A DNA stretch of 64,000 nucleotides from Cellulomonas sp. PhB143 (GCF_003752595.1 NZ_RKIJ01000013.1:278969-342968); one strand, 5' to 3'. Shown: positions 8,555-18,051, counted from the stretch's first letter. The notes: generated from the letters alone by a model not told the origin. Numbers and translations are program-made.

Positions 8555-10375
8555 TCAGGCAGGGTCGCCGCCGAGCGTCGCCTGCTCCTGCTGCGTCAGC
8601 TGCGGGGGCGTGCCGGACGCGGGCCTCGCGTCGACGCCGGCCTCCTTGCGCTGCTCGGGCGTGATGGGCGCCGGCGCCTGCGTCAGCGGGTCGAAACCGC
8701 CGCCCGACTTCGGGAAGGCGATGACGTCGCGGATCGACTCCGCCCCGGTGAGCAGCGCGACGATCCGGTCCCACCCGAACGCGATGCCACCGTGCGGCGG
8801 CGCGCCGAACGCGAACGCGTCGAGCAGGAACCCGAACTTCTCCTGGGCCTCGGCCTCGCCGATCCCCATGACCTCGAAGACCCGCTGCTGGACGTCGCGC
8901 CGGTGGATACGGATCGACCCGCCGCCGATCTCGTTGCCGTTGCAGACGATGTCGTAGGCGTAGGCGAGCGCCTCGCCCGGAGCCTCCTCGAACCGGTCGA
9001 TCCACTCGGGCGTCGGCGAGGTGAAGGCGTGGTGCACCGCGGTCCACGCCCCGTCCCCGACCGCCACGTCGTCGTCCTCGCCGGTCGGCTTGAACAGCGG
9101 CGCGTCGACCACCCACACGAACGACCACGCGTTCTCGTCGATCTGGCCGGTGCGGCGCGCGATCTCCACGCGAGCGGCGCCGAGGAGCGTCCGGGACTCG
9201 GTGACCTTGCCGGCGGCGAAGAAGACGGCGTCGCCGGGCTGCGCCCCGGTCGCGGCGGCGAGCCCCTCGCGCTCGGCGTCCGAGAGGTTCTTGGCGACCG
9301 GGCCGGCGAGCGTGCCGTCGGCGGCGAACGTCACGTAGGCGAGGCCGCGGGCCCCGCGCTGCTTGGCCCACTCCTGCCAGGCGTCGAACTGCCGGCGGGG
9401 CTGGGAGGCGCCGCCGGCCATGACCACGGCGCCGACGTACGGCGCCTGGAACACCCGGAAGGGGGTCTGGGCGAAGTACTCGGTGAGCTCGACGATGGGG
9501 TTCGCGAAACGCAGGTCGGGCTTGTCGGACCCGTACAGCCGCATGGCGTCGGCGAACGTGATCCGCTCGATCGGCGTCGGGACCTCCACGTCGATGAGGT
9601 CCCAGAGGGCGACGAGGATCTTCTCGCCCAGCGCGATGACGTCGTCCTGCTCGACGAAGCTCATCTCGACGTCGAGCTGGGTGAACTCCGGCTGCCGGTC
9701 GGCGCGGAAGTCCTCGTCGCGGTAGCAGCGCGCGATCTGGTAGTAGCGCTCCATCCCGGAGACCATGAGCAGCTGCTTGAACAGCTGCGGCGACTGGGGC
9801 AGCGCGTACCACGAGCCCGGCGCCAGGCGCGCGGGCACCAGGAAGTCGCGGGCCCCCTCGGGGGTCGAGCGCGTCAGGGTCGGGGTCTCGATCTCCACGA
9901 ACTCCTGCGCGTCCAGGACCCGGCGGGCGGCCTGGTTGGCCTTCGAGCGCAGCCGGATCGCCCGCGCCGGCGCCGGGCGGCGCAGGTCGAGATACCGGTG
10001 GCGCAGGCGCGCCTCCTCGCCGACGGTCTCGGTGCCCTCGAGCGCCGTGGACACCTGGAAGGGCAGCGGTGCCGACTCGTTGAGGACGACGACGTCGCTC
10101 ACCACGACCTCGACCTCGCCCGTGGGGAGGTTGGCGTTCTCGTTCCCGTCGGGGCGGCGGGAGACCTCGCCCGTCACCTGCAGGACGAACTCGTTGCGCA
10201 GCGGGTGGGCGACCGCCTCGTCGCGGACGACGACCTGGGCGATGCCCGAGGCGTCCCGCAGGTCGATGAACGCCACTCCCCCGTGATCGCGACGCCGGTC
10301 GACCCATCCGGTGAGGGTGACGGTCTGACCGATGTGCTCGGCCCGCAGTGAGCCGGCCGTGTGGGTGCGCAGCAC
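8555..10375 (-). CDS. aspS: Aspartyl-tRNA synthetase
   Basis: Class II synthetase charging tRNA-Asp. 606 residues: N-terminal OB-fold anticodon-binding domain ([24 protein letters not shown]), catalytic core with motif 2 ([21 protein letters not shown]) and motif 3 ([13 protein letters not shown]), and the bacterial GAD insertion in between. The length fits bacterial AspRS. The start is the first [14 protein letters not shown]. It is a single gene with its own promoter (TAGACTGGT) and a strong terminator. Confidence 0.97.
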   Translation of the reverse strand: MLRTHTAGSLRAEHIGQTVTLTGWVDRRRDHGGVAFIDLRDASGIAQVVVRDEAVAHPLRNEFVLQVTGEVSRRPDGNENANLPTGEVEVVVSDVVVLNESAPLPFQVSTALEGTETVGEEARLRHRYLDLRRPAPARAIRLRSKANQAARRVLDAQEFVEIETPTLTRSTPEGARDFLVPARLAPGSWYALPQSPQLFKQLLMVSGMERYYQIARCYRDEDFRADRQPEFTQLDVEMSFVEQDDVIALGEKILVALWDLIDVEVPTPIERITFADAMRLYGSDKPDLRFANPIVELTEYFAQTPFRVFQAPYVGAVVMAGGASQPRRQFDAWQEWAKQRGARGLAYVTFAADGTLAGPVAKNLSDAEREGLAAATGAQPGDAVFFAAGKVTESRTLLGAARVEIARRTGQIDENAWSFVWVVDAPLFKPTGEDDDVAVGDGAWTAVHHAFTSPTPEWIDRFEEAPGEALAYAYDIVCNGNEIGGGSIRIHRRDVQQRVFEVMGIGEAEAQEKFGFLLDAFAFGAPPHGGIAFGWDRIVALLTGAESIRDVIAFPKSGGGFDPLTQAPAPITPEQRKEAGVDARPASGTPPQLTQQEQATLGGDPA

Positions 10376-10459
10376 GAAGGATTCCTTCCGGGGACGTTCG
10401 GGGATGGTCCGCCCGCGGGTCGCGGCACCGGACGGGTGCGCGGGTCGCGGGACCGCACC

Positions 10460-10469
10460 AGTCTAGTCT
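10460..10469. promoter_or_regulatory. Overlapping divergent -10 boxes for aspS and the PPOX gene
   Basis: TAGACT on the minus strand (10465-10460) for aspS and TAGTCT on the plus strand (10464-10469) for the gene at 10501 share a TA pair. Predicted leaders are about 75 and 25 bases. -35 elements are weak on both sides. Confidence 0.5.
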
Positions 10470-10500
10470 GTGCAGGCACCCGAGACCGGAGGTTTTTCCC

Positions 10501-10968
10501 ATGGCCCGCCGTATCGCCACCGCAGACCGCGTCGACCGCGCGGGGCTGCTCGAGCTCGCCCGCACGCGCACCGACGCGATCCTGCTCACCTACCGCCGCG
10601 ACGGCGGCCCCCAGATGAGCCCGGTGACCTACGGGGTCGACGCCGAGGGCCGCGTCGTCGTCTCGACCTACCCGGACCGGGCGAAGGCCGTGAACCTGCG
10701 CCGCGACCCCCGGGCGTCGCTGTGCCTGCTGGGCGCCGACTTCTCCGACCCCTGGGTGCAGGTCGACGGCACGGCCGAGGTGCTCGACCCGCCGGACTCC
10801 GTCGAGCCCCTCGTCGACTACTTCCGCAGCATCTCCGGGGAGCACCCCGACTGGGACGAGTACCGGCGCGCGATGGTGGACCAGGGCAAGTCGCTGGTCC
10901 GCGTGACGATCGAGCGCTGGGGCCCGGTCGCGACCGGGGGCTTCCCCGCGCGCCTCGCGCAGGGCTGA
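10501..10968 (+). CDS. PPOX-class F420/flavin-dependent oxidoreductase
   Basis: 155-residue split beta-barrel protein of the pyridoxamine 5'-phosphate oxidase-like superfamily. It begins with a helix (RAGLLELARTRTDAILLTYRRDG) and continues with the typical MSPVTYGVDAEGRVVVSTYPDRAKAVNLRRDPRASL barrel, then a C-terminal VRVTIERWGP strand. Actinobacterial members often use F420 or FMN to reduce unsaturated substrates, or bind haem or flavin. The cofactor cannot be settled from sequence alone. The ATG is preceded by a GGAGG-type site. Monocistronic and divergent from aspS. Confidence 0.85.
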   Translation: MARRIATADRVDRAGLLELARTRTDAILLTYRRDGGPQMSPVTYGVDAEGRVVVSTYPDRAKAVNLRRDPRASLCLLGADFSDPWVQVDGTAEVLDPPDSVEPLVDYFRSISGEHPDWDEYRRAMVDQGKSLVRVTIERWGPVATGGFPARLAQG

Positions 10969-11002
10969 GCGCGCCGCCCGGCGCCCGCGACGCGGCACCG
11001 CG

Positions 11003-11030
11003 CAGCCGGCGCCGCTCAGCCGGCACCGCT
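11003..11030. repeat. Two-copy 14-bp direct repeat
   Basis: CAGCCGGCGCCGCT followed directly by CAGCCGGCACCGCT, one difference, in the gap between the convergent PPOX and radical SAM genes. Confidence 0.7.
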
Positions 11031-12067
11031 CAGAACAGCGTCGGGCCCGCGGGCGCGGCGCGCGGGGCCGGACGCCCCGAGCGCGCCGGGTCTCGCGGCA
11101 CGAACCGCGGCGCGCCCTCCTCGGTGTCGCGGTCCAGCCCGCGGGCGGCGAGCAGAGGGCGCACCCGCGCCGCGAGCCAGGAGCGGTACCCCCGGCTCGC
11201 GGTGGTGCCCGACCCGTAGACCCTCCGGTAGCCGGCCACCAGCCGCGGTCGCTCCCGAGCGAGCCACGCGAGGAACCACTCGCGGGCGCCGGGCCGCAGG
11301 GTGAGCGGCAGGACCGTCGCCCCCGTGGCGCCCGCCGCGACGACCTGGTCGAGCAGGCCCTCGAGGTGCGCCGTCGAGTCGGTGAGCCAGGGCAGCACCG
11401 GCGCGACCATCACCCGGCACGGCAGCCCGGCGTCGCGCACCGCGCGCACGAGGTCCAGGCGAGCCCGCGCCGTCGGGGTCCCGGGCTCCAGGGACTGCTG
11501 GAGCTCCGGGTCGAGGACGGCGACCGAGACGGCCGCCCGCACGTCCACCTCGCGTGCCGCGTCCGCGAGGGTCGGCAGGTCCCGGCGCAGCAGCGTGCCC
11601 TTCGTCAGCACGGAGAACGGCGTGCCCGACGACGCCAGCGCGTCGACGATGCCGGGCATCAGCCGGTAGCGGCCCTCCGCCCGCTGGTAGGGGTCGGTGT
11701 TCGTGCCCAGCGCGACAGGCTCGTGGCACCACGACGGCCGCGAGAGCTCCGCCCGCAGCACCTCGGCGACGTTCGTCTTGACGACGATCTGCCGGTCGAA
11801 GTCGTCGCCCGGGTCGAGGTCGAGATAGCGGTGGGTCGGGCGCGCGAAGCAGTACACGCACCGGTGCAGGCAGCCCCGATAGGGGTTCACGGTCCACCGG
11901 AACGGCAGCGACTCCCCCGGCACCTTGCTCAGGGCGCTGCGGGCCAGGACCTCGTGGAACGTGACGCCGGCGAAGTCGGGCGTCGTCACGGTGCGCCCGA
12001 GGCCCGCCCGCCCCAGCCCGGGCAGCGCACCGTCGTCCGCCGTCACGGACTGCCCGTCCCACCGCAT
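11030..12067 (-). CDS. Radical SAM protein, Rv2578c family
   Basis: 345 residues. The iron-sulfur motif CLHRCVYC (CX3CX2C), preceded by NPYRGC and followed by FARPTHRYLDLDPG, defines the Rv2578c/SplB-like radical SAM group. The downstream TIM-barrel strands ALGTNTDPYQRAE and FSVLTKGTLLRRDL are typical. The reaction is unknown; a relation to spore photoproduct lyase-like enzymes is family knowledge only. The C-terminus is Pro/Ala rich. The ATG has AGGAG upstream. Its start faces away from the thiamine operon. Confidence 0.88.
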   Translation of the reverse strand: MRWDGQSVTADDGALPGLGRAGLGRTVTTPDFAGVTFHEVLARSALSKVPGESLPFRWTVNPYRGCLHRCVYCFARPTHRYLDLDPGDDFDRQIVVKTNVAEVLRAELSRPSWCHEPVALGTNTDPYQRAEGRYRLMPGIVDALASSGTPFSVLTKGTLLRRDLPTLADAAREVDVRAAVSVAVLDPELQQSLEPGTPTARARLDLVRAVRDAGLPCRVMVAPVLPWLTDSTAHLEGLLDQVVAAGATGATVLPLTLRPGAREWFLAWLARERPRLVAGYRRVYGSGTTASRGYRSWLAARVRPLLAARGLDRDTEEGAPRFVPRDPARSGRPAPRAAPAGPTLF

Positions 12068-12167
12068 GCGTGCTCCTGACCTGGTCCCCTCGACCGTTCG
12101 CGCGGCACTCGCGCACGACCGTCAGTCGAACACGTGTTCGAGTCGGTGTCAACGGCGCCCGGTGACG

Positions 12168-12196
12168 TTGCAGCTCACGGTGGGGGGCCCTAGCGT
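12168..12196 (+). promoter_or_regulatory. Promoter of the thiamine ECF operon
   Basis: TTGCAG (12168-12173), 17-base spacer, TAGCGT (12191-12196), just upstream of the TPP riboswitch. This is one of the best matches to a housekeeping promoter in the window. Confidence 0.7.
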
Positions 12197-12202
12197 GGTC
12201 GC

Positions 12203-12300
12203 CACAAGCCCCCGGGGAGCGCCGCACGGCGCTGAGAGAGCGGAGAGTCCGCTGACCCGTGGAACCTGATCTGGTTCGTACCAGCGAAGGGAGCAGGGCG
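12203..12300 (+). ncRNA. TPP riboswitch (THI element)
   Basis: Carries the conserved core GCGCTGAGAGAGCGG, then CTGACCC, GGAACCTGATCTGG, a short P4/P5 loop, and ACCAGCGAAGGGAGC. It binds thiamine pyrophosphate and lowers expression of the downstream transporter. A GC hairpin follows (GCGCCC at 12321 with GGGCGC at 12342-12347), before the AGGAG site at 12384. It could serve as terminator or ribosome-site control. The gene order behind it confirms the thiamine role. Confidence 0.93.
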
Positions 12301-12393
12301 ACGCTCGGCCGTCCCTGTGCGCGCCCCCGCGGTGTGCACGCGGGCGCCGCCGGCGCGGCCGTGCGCCACCCCCGGGCCGTCCGAGGAGCACCC

Positions 12394-13077
12394 ATGGCGC
12401 GACGCAGCCCGGCGAGCACGAACGGCGCACCCCCGACGGACGACCCGGCACACGTGCCTGCGCCGGCACTGGTCGCACGGCGGGCGAGCGGCCTGCACAC
12501 GACGGTCCTGCTCGCCGTCCTCGCCGTGACGTTCGGCTTCGTCTTCTGGGTCGCCGACCAGGTGTACGCGCCGCTGAGCCTGGCGCTGGGACCGTTCGCG
12601 ACCCTGGGCGAGAACGTCCTCGCGGGCGCGTGGATCGTCGTCGCGCCGCTCGCCCTGCACATCGTGCGGCGCCCGCTCGCCGGCATCGGCGCCGAGCTGC
12701 TCGCCGCCGCGGTCGAGCTCGTGGTGTTCGGCTCACCGTTCGGCCCCGCGGTCCTGCTGAGCGGGCTCGTCCAGGGCGTGGGTGCCGAGCTGCCCTTCGC
12801 CCTGACCCGCTACCGGCGCTACGGCTGGGGCGTGTTCGTCGCGTCCGGCGTGAGCGCCGCCGTCGTCACGTTCGCCTACCAGTGCGTGACCTACGGCTAC
12901 CTCGGCCAGGACCTCGTGGTCGTGCGCCTGGCCGTGCAGGTCGTGTCCTGCGTGCTGCTGTCCGGCGTCGCGGCGCGCCTGCTCGGCGACGGCCTGCTCC
13001 GCGCGGGGGTCCTCGACAACCACGCCATCGGTCGCGCCGCGCGCCTGCGCGCCGACCGCGCCCGGTCCGGGCGATGA
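12394..13077 (+). CDS. ykoE: ECF transporter S component, YkoE-type thiamine/precursor binding
   Basis: 227-residue integral membrane substrate-binding subunit of an energy-coupling factor transporter for thiamine or its pyrimidine precursor. Several hydrophobic spans run from about residue 35 (TTVLLAVLAVTFGFVFWVADQ) to the C-terminus, with GPFATLGENVLAGAWIVVAPLA and SGLVQGVGAELPFALTRYRRYGWG typical of YkoE. I choose ATG 12394 because AGGAG lies five bases upstream; the frame is open earlier but runs through the riboswitch. Its stop overlaps the ATPase start (ATGA). The riboswitch supports the assignment. Confidence 0.92.
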   Translation: MARRSPASTNGAPPTDDPAHVPAPALVARRASGLHTTVLLAVLAVTFGFVFWVADQVYAPLSLALGPFATLGENVLAGAWIVVAPLALHIVRRPLAGIGAELLAAAVELVVFGSPFGPAVLLSGLVQGVGAELPFALTRYRRYGWGVFVASGVSAAVVTFAYQCVTYGYLGQDLVVVRLAVQVVSCVLLSGVAARLLGDGLLRAGVLDNHAIGRAARLRADRARSGR

Positions 13078-14846
13078 GCGCGGCCGGACCGGACGGGACC
13101 GGCGCCGCCCTCGTCGTCGACCGTCTCACCGTGACGTACCCGGGCGCGGCGGGACCGGTCCTGCGCGAGGTCTCCTTCACGGTCCCGTCCGGGGCGGGGG
13201 TGCTCGTCGTCGGGCCCTCCGGGTCCGGCAAGTCGACGCTCGTGGCGGCCCTCGCCGGCGTCGTCCCGCACACCGTCGACGCGGACGTCGGCGGGACCGT
13301 GCACGTCGCGGGCGGCGCGTCCTGGGCGGACGGGCCGCGGGCGACCTCGCGCTCGCTCGGGCTCGTCCAGCAGGACCCCCTCGCCCAGGTGTGCCTCGAC
13401 CGGGTCGACGCCGAGGTCGAGCTCGCCCTGGAGAACCGCGCCTGGGACCCCGCGCTCGTCCCCGGTGCCGCGGCGCGCGCGCTCGCCCGGGTCGGGGCCG
13501 CGCCGCTCGCCGGGCGGCGCACGGGCGAGCTGTCCGGCGGCGAGTGCCAGCGCGTCGCGGTCGCCGCCGCCGTCGCCCCGGACCCTGCAGTGCTCCTGCT
13601 CGACGAGCCGACCGCCCTCCTCGACCCCGCCGGGGCACGCGAGGTGGGCGCCCTCGTCGGGGGGCTGGCCGCCGGGCCGACGGCGTGCCTGGTCGTCGAG
13701 CACCGCCTGGACGACCTCCGCCCGCTGCCCGCCCTCACCGCCGTCCTCGACGCGGGCCGCCTCGTCGCGTTCGGACCGACGGGCGCGGTGCTCGGCGAGC
13801 ACGCCGCAGGGCTGGCCCGCGCCGGGTGCTGGCTCCCGCTCGAGCACCTGCTCGCCCTCGCCGGGGCGCCCGCCCCGCTCGGCGACCCGCGCACGGACGC
13901 CTGGCTCGCCGACGTCGCGCGGGCCGGCGCCGGGTCCACGGTCTTCCCCGGATCCACGGCGCCTCCGGGCGAGGCGGACCCCACGGGTGGCACAGTCGCC
14001 CCGCGGACCGTGCTGCGCGCCCAGGGGCTCGCCGTGCACCTCGGCGGGCCGCGTGGCGGGCGGCGTCGCGGGCGCCGCGCCGGCGGCCGCGGACCGGGCC
14101 GCCCGCCCGTGGTCGACGGCGTCGACCTCACCCTGCGCGGCGGGGAGGTGGTCGCCGTCGTCGGGGTCAACGGGTCCGGCAAGTCGACCCTCCTGCACGG
14201 CCTGGCGGGCCTCGAGGAGACCCGCGGGGCCCTCGAGACGGGCCGCGTCGCGATGGTCGTGCAGCACCCCGAGCACCAGCTCCTCGCCCGGACCGTCGCC
14301 GACGAGGTCGCGTGGACCCCGCGGCGCGCCGGGCTGGCGCCCGAGGCCGTCGACCGTGCCGTGTGCGCGGCCCTCGACCGCTTCGGCCTCGCGGACGTCG
14401 CGGACCGCTCGCCGTACCGGCTCTCCGGCGGTCAGCAGCGCCGCCTGTCCCTGGCCACCGCCGTCGTCCTGCCGGGCGACGTGCTCCTGGCCGACGAGCC
14501 GACCTTCGGGCTCGACCGGGCCGGGAGCGCGGCGACCGGGCGTGCTCTGCGGGAGGTCGCGGCGTCGGGCGGCGGTGTCGTGCTCGTCAGCCACGACCTG
14601 ACGTTCGTCGCCCAGCACGCCGACCGGGTCCTGGTCCTGGCGGGCGGGCGGCCCCTCGCCCTGGGCCCGACCGACGCCGTGCTCGCCGACGCCGCCCTGC
14701 TCGCCCGCGCCGGCCTCGTCCCGGGCGCGCTGCTGTCGTGGTGGGCCGGCACCGCACCTGCGGCCCGGCCCCCGCTGCGCGCGCTGCTGGACGGCCTCGA
14801 CGCCGCGGTCGAGCGCGCGCAGCGTCCCGCGGGAGCCGCGCGATGA
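13074..14846 (+). CDS. ykoD: Fused double ATPase of the thiamine ECF transporter
   Basis: 590 residues with two ABC ATPase domains in one chain, as in YkoD. Domain 1: Walker A GPSGSGKST (about residue 45), signature LSGGECQRVA, Walker B VLLLDEPTALLD. Domain 2: GVNGSGKST (about residue 365), LSGGQQRRLS, VLLADEPTFGLD, switch His in VSHDLTF. An Arg/Gly-rich linker (about residues 325-345) joins them. It energises YkoE/YkoC. Four-base ATGA overlaps with both neighbours show translational coupling. Confidence 0.95.
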   Translation: MSAAGPDGTGAALVVDRLTVTYPGAAGPVLREVSFTVPSGAGVLVVGPSGSGKSTLVAALAGVVPHTVDADVGGTVHVAGGASWADGPRATSRSLGLVQQDPLAQVCLDRVDAEVELALENRAWDPALVPGAAARALARVGAAPLAGRRTGELSGGECQRVAVAAAVAPDPAVLLLDEPTALLDPAGAREVGALVGGLAAGPTACLVVEHRLDDLRPLPALTAVLDAGRLVAFGPTGAVLGEHAAGLARAGCWLPLEHLLALAGAPAPLGDPRTDAWLADVARAGAGSTVFPGSTAPPGEADPTGGTVAPRTVLRAQGLAVHLGGPRGGRRRGRRAGGRGPGRPPVVDGVDLTLRGGEVVAVVGVNGSGKSTLLHGLAGLEETRGALETGRVAMVVQHPEHQLLARTVADEVAWTPRRAGLAPEAVDRAVCAALDRFGLADVADRSPYRLSGGQQRRLSLATAVVLPGDVLLADEPTFGLDRAGSAATGRALREVAASGGGVVLVSHDLTFVAQHADRVLVLAGGRPLALGPTDAVLADAALLARAGLVPGALLSWWAGTAPAARPPLRALLDGLDAAVERAQRPAGAAR

Positions 14847-15682
14847 CCGCCACCGCCCCGACCGCTCCCACGGCCGCCGGGCGCGCCCGGCGCGACGCGC
14901 GCACGTCGGCCGCCGCCCGCTGGAACCCGACCGTCCGGCTCACGACGCTCCTCGTCGCGGCGGCCACGGCGATGCTCGTCACGGACCCCGTGACCCCGGC
15001 GGTGCTGTGGCTCCTCGCGGTGGCCGGCGCGCTGACCGCGGCCCGGGTCGCGCCCCGCGACCTCGCGCTGGCGCACGCCGCGCTGGCGGGGTTCGCGGTC
15101 TCGCTGTTCGTGGCCAACGTGCTGCTGCGCGCGTCGGGCGACGTGCTCGCGACGCTCGGTCCCGTCGAGGTGACCTCCGGTGCTCTGGCGGTCGCCACGT
15201 CGCTCGCGCTGCGCACCCTGTACCTCGGGACCGTCTCCGTCGTCCTCGTAGCGACCACGGACCCGGTGCGGCTGATGACCAGCCTGCACCAGCACGCCCG
15301 CCTCCCGGCGGCCGCGACCTACGCCGTGCTCGCCGGCCTGCGCGTGCTCGAGCAGCTCCCGCAGGAGTGGCGGGCGATCCGGCGCGCCCAGGCCGTCCGC
15401 GACCCGCGGCGCAGGCCGGGCCGGCTGCCCCGCTCGGGACGGGCCCTGGCCTCGGCGACCTTCGCGCTCCTGGTCGGCGCGGTGCGCCGCGCCGAGCGGA
15501 TCTCCGTGGCGCTGGAGTCGCGCGGGCTCGGCTCGGGTCCGCGCACGGTGGCGCACCCCGTTCCCCTCACGGCGGGCGACGTCGTCGCGGGTCTCGCCGT
15601 CCTCGGCGTCGTCGCCGCGGTGCTCGCCGGCGGGGCGGCGGGCGGCTGGCTCACCGGCCCGCGCGCCCTCCTGGCCGGGTAG
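14843..15682 (+). CDS. ykoC: ECF transporter T component (CbiQ/YkoC family)
   Basis: 279-residue transmembrane coupling protein linking YkoE to the ATPase. Hydrophobic spans between about residues 30 and 130 and again near 240-265. The two cytoplasmic coupling motifs are visible as IRRAQAVRD and the later SVALESRGLG (family pattern: small-Ala-x-Arg-Gly). Ends inside a terminator hairpin shared with the convergent hisS. Confidence 0.92.
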   Translation: MTATAPTAPTAAGRARRDARTSAAARWNPTVRLTTLLVAAATAMLVTDPVTPAVLWLLAVAGALTAARVAPRDLALAHAALAGFAVSLFVANVLLRASGDVLATLGPVEVTSGALAVATSLALRTLYLGTVSVVLVATTDPVRLMTSLHQHARLPAAATYAVLAGLRVLEQLPQEWRAIRRAQAVRDPRRRPGRLPRSGRALASATFALLVGAVRRAERISVALESRGLGSGPRTVAHPVPLTAGDVVAGLAVLGVVAAVLAGGAAGGWLTGPRALLAG

Positions 15683-15693
15683 GGCCGGCCAGG
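15670..15693. terminator. Bidirectional terminator between ykoC and hisS
   Basis: Perfect 9-bp stem CCTGGCCGG/CCGGCCAGG with a six-base loop that contains the ykoC stop codon. It lies 10-30 bases past the hisS stop on the other strand. Confidence 0.65.
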
Positions 15694-15703
15694 ACGGGGA
15701 CGC

Positions 15704-17089
15704 TCAGGCGCCGGCCGGCTCGAGCCCGGGCCACAGGTCCTGCTCGGGCGGCGCCCACGCCGCCGGGTCGGCGTCGACCTGCTCGCCCGAGCGGATGTCC
15801 TTGACCTGGTCCGGACCCCGCACCCCGTCGTCGTCCACCGCGCCCGGGAACCAGACGAACGGGATCCCGCGGCGGTCCGCGTAGCGGATCTGCTTGCCGA
15901 ACCGCGCGGCCGTCGGCGCCACGTCGCACGGGATCCCCCGGGCGCGCAGGGCCGCGGCCACGGCGTCGGACTGCGCGCGGTGCTCCTCGTCGGTGACGGC
16001 GACCAGGACCGCGGCGGGCACGGACCGGGTCGCTCGGACCAGGCCCGCGCCCAGCAGCCGCGAGACGAGCCGCGAGACGCCGACCGAGAGCCCGACTCCG
16101 GGGTAGGTGTTCTTGCCGTCCGAGGCGAGCGTGTCGTACCGGCCCCCCGAGCAGATGGAGCCGAGCTGCTCGTGACCGACGAGCACCGTCTCGTAGACCG
16201 AGCCCGTGTAGTAGTCGAGGCCGCGGGCGATCTTCAGGTCGGCGACGACGACCCCCGGGGCGCGCACCGCCGCGACGGCCATGAGCGCGCCGAGCTCGCC
16301 GAGGCCCTGCTCGAGCAGCTCGTTGGCCGCGCCGTGCACGTCCGCGAGCGCCCGCACCTCGTCGACGACGGAGGCGTCGGCGCCGTGGATCGCGGCCAGG
16401 TCGAGGCACGCGCGGGCCTGCTCCGGCGAGGCCCCGCACACGGCGACGAGCTCCGCGGCGACGGCGTCGGCTCCGATCTTGTCGAGCCTGTCGATGGCGC
16501 GCAGCACCCCCTCGACGTCCTCGAGCCCGATCCCGCGGTAGAAGCCCTCCGCCACCCGGCGGTTGTTCACGAGCACCCGGACCTCGGGCACGCCCACGTC
16601 GCGCAGGGACCCGAGCGCCTCGGCCATGACCAGCGGGAGCTCGACCTCGAAGTGGTACGGGAGCTCGCCGGCGCCGACGACGTCGATGTCGGCCTGCACG
16701 AACTCACGGAAGCGCCCGTCCTGGGGCCGCTCGCCCCGCCAGACCTTCTGGATCTGGTAGCGCTTGAAGGGGAAGGCCAGGCGGCCGGCGTTCTCCAGGA
16801 CGTACCGGGCGAAGGGCACGGTGAGGTCGAAGTGCAGCCCGAGCGCCTTGTCCTGGTCCGCGGCGGCGTCCGGCTTCGGGTCCTCCTGGAGGCGGCGCAG
16901 GACGTAGACCTCCTTGGACGTCTCGCCCTTGCGCAGCAGCTGGTCGAGCGGCTCGACCGCGCGCGTCTCGACGCCCGCGAACCCGTGCAGCTCGAAGGTG
17001 CGGCGCAGCCGGTCGAGGACGTGCTGCTCGACGATCCGGCCGTCGGGGAGCCATTCGGGGAATCCGGACAGGGGTGTGGGGCGTGCCAT
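15704..17089 (-). CDS. hisS: Histidyl-tRNA synthetase
   Basis: Charges tRNA-His. 461 residues with class II core: motif 1 region (SGFPEWLPDGRIVEQHVLDRLR), motif 2 (YQIQKVWRGERPQDGRFREFVQADID), the histidine-A loop (LKIARGLDYYTGSVYE) and the C-terminal anticodon-binding domain (VLVAVTDEEHRAQS...). Length is slightly above the 420-430 residue bacterial norm. The ATG is preceded by GGGAGG nine bases upstream. It is followed on the opposite strand by the thiamine operon and preceded by an MBL hydrolase gene on the same strand. Confidence 0.97.
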   Translation of the reverse strand: MARPTPLSGFPEWLPDGRIVEQHVLDRLRRTFELHGFAGVETRAVEPLDQLLRKGETSKEVYVLRRLQEDPKPDAAADQDKALGLHFDLTVPFARYVLENAGRLAFPFKRYQIQKVWRGERPQDGRFREFVQADIDVVGAGELPYHFEVELPLVMAEALGSLRDVGVPEVRVLVNNRRVAEGFYRGIGLEDVEGVLRAIDRLDKIGADAVAAELVAVCGASPEQARACLDLAAIHGADASVVDEVRALADVHGAANELLEQGLGELGALMAVAAVRAPGVVVADLKIARGLDYYTGSVYETVLVGHEQLGSICSGGRYDTLASDGKNTYPGVGLSVGVSRLVSRLLGAGLVRATRSVPAAVLVAVTDEEHRAQSDAVAAALRARGIPCDVAPTAARFGKQIRYADRRGIPFVWFPGAVDDDGVRGPDQVKDIRSGEQVDADPAAWAPPEQDLWPGLEPAGA

Positions 17090-17119
17090 GGCCCGATCCT
17101 CCCAGATCGCGGCGCCTCG

Positions 17120-17866
17120 TCAGACCCGCAGGAAGGGATTGGCCGCGCGCTCGCGGGCCATGGTCGTCGACGGGCCGTGCCCGGGGAGCACGACGACGTC
17201 GTCCCCGAGACGCCCGACGACGTCGCGCAGGGTCCGGCGCATCGCGTCGGCGTCGCCGCCGGGCAGGTCGGTGCGCCCCACGGTCCCGGCGAACAGCACG
17301 TCCCCGGTCAGCGCGAGCCCGCCGCCGACGTACAGCGTCGACCCCTCGGTGTGCCCGGGGGCGTGCACCGCGCGCAGCCCGAGCCCGTCGGCGGGGCCGG
17401 GCCCCGTCGCGGCGCCGTCCCCGCCGCCCGGGCCCCCGCCGAACGGCTCGACGCGGCGCGGGACGCGGTAGGCCGCCGGGTCCGCGCCGCCCGCGCGCAG
17501 CGCGGCGCTCAGCACACCGGGGACCGGTCCCTCGATCGTCCCGAAGGGGTCCTCCACGCGGTAGGCGTCCGCGCGGTGCAGGCGCAGCGCCACCCCGTAC
17601 CCGTCGGCGAGCTCCGCCGCGTCGAACGTGTGGTCCACGTGCCCGTGGGTGGCGAGGACGGCGAGCGGCCGCCACCCGTGGGCCGCCACCGCGGCGCGCA
17701 CCCCGCCGGCGACGGCGACGCCGGGGTCGACGATGACGCACGGGCCGCCGTCGGCCCCGCCCAGCACCCGGCACACCGCACCGAAGACCGGGGAGACCAC
17801 CGCCTCGACGCGCAACGGCGGGGCCGACGGGTCCGGGCTCTGCTCGCCTCGCGTCTCGTGGGTCAC
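17120..17866 (-). CDS. MBL-fold metallo-hydrolase (glyoxalase II-like)
   Basis: 248-residue zinc hydrolase. The metal motif is THGHVDH (H74, H76, D78, H79), followed by PGHTEGS, GDVLFAGTVGR and PGHGPSTTMARERAANPF, in the order expected for glyoxalase II-type enzymes. In actinobacteria this gene usually neighbours hisS. The substrate is not known; a hydroxyacylglutathione or mycothiol thioester hydrolase role is possible. The GTG start directly follows TAGCCT-N6, so the message is probably leaderless. Confidence 0.88.
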   Translation of the reverse strand: MTHETRGEQSPDPSAPPLRVEAVVSPVFGAVCRVLGGADGGPCVIVDPGVAVAGGVRAAVAAHGWRPLAVLATHGHVDHTFDAAELADGYGVALRLHRADAYRVEDPFGTIEGPVPGVLSAALRAGGADPAAYRVPRRVEPFGGGPGGGDGAATGPGPADGLGLRAVHAPGHTEGSTLYVGGGLALTGDVLFAGTVGRTDLPGGDADAMRRTLRDVVGRLGDDVVVLPGHGPSTTMARERAANPFLRV

Positions 17867-17872
17867 GCGCCG

Positions 17873-17878
17873 AGGCTA
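17873..17878 (-). promoter_or_regulatory. Leaderless -10 box for the MBL hydrolase
   Basis: TAGCCT, six bases (CGGCGC), then GTG. Same geometry as rarA and pdxT. Confidence 0.6.
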
Positions 17879-17952
17879 GCGGTCGCCGGCTGCGCTCGCG
17901 CCGGTGCGGCCCCGCCGCGCGCCGACCCCGGTGCGGGCCGCACCCGTGCACC

Positions 17953-17958
17953 TAGACT
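17953..17958 (+). promoter_or_regulatory. Candidate -10 for the cyclophilin gene
   Basis: TAGACT on the plus strand with no clear -35. Predicted leader of about 88 bases to the TTG start. Confidence 0.4.
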
Positions 17959-18051
17959 GTGCGCGATCAGGGAGCCCACCGGCCCCTGTGCACGACGACG
18001 GCACGCCCCCGCGCGCGCCGCTGCACCGCGAGGACGCACCGAGGAGACGGA

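Noticed and set aside
12259..12393. Earlier in-frame start for ykoE
   Set aside because: It lies inside the TPP riboswitch and has no ribosome site; ATG 12394 has AGGAG at the right distance.
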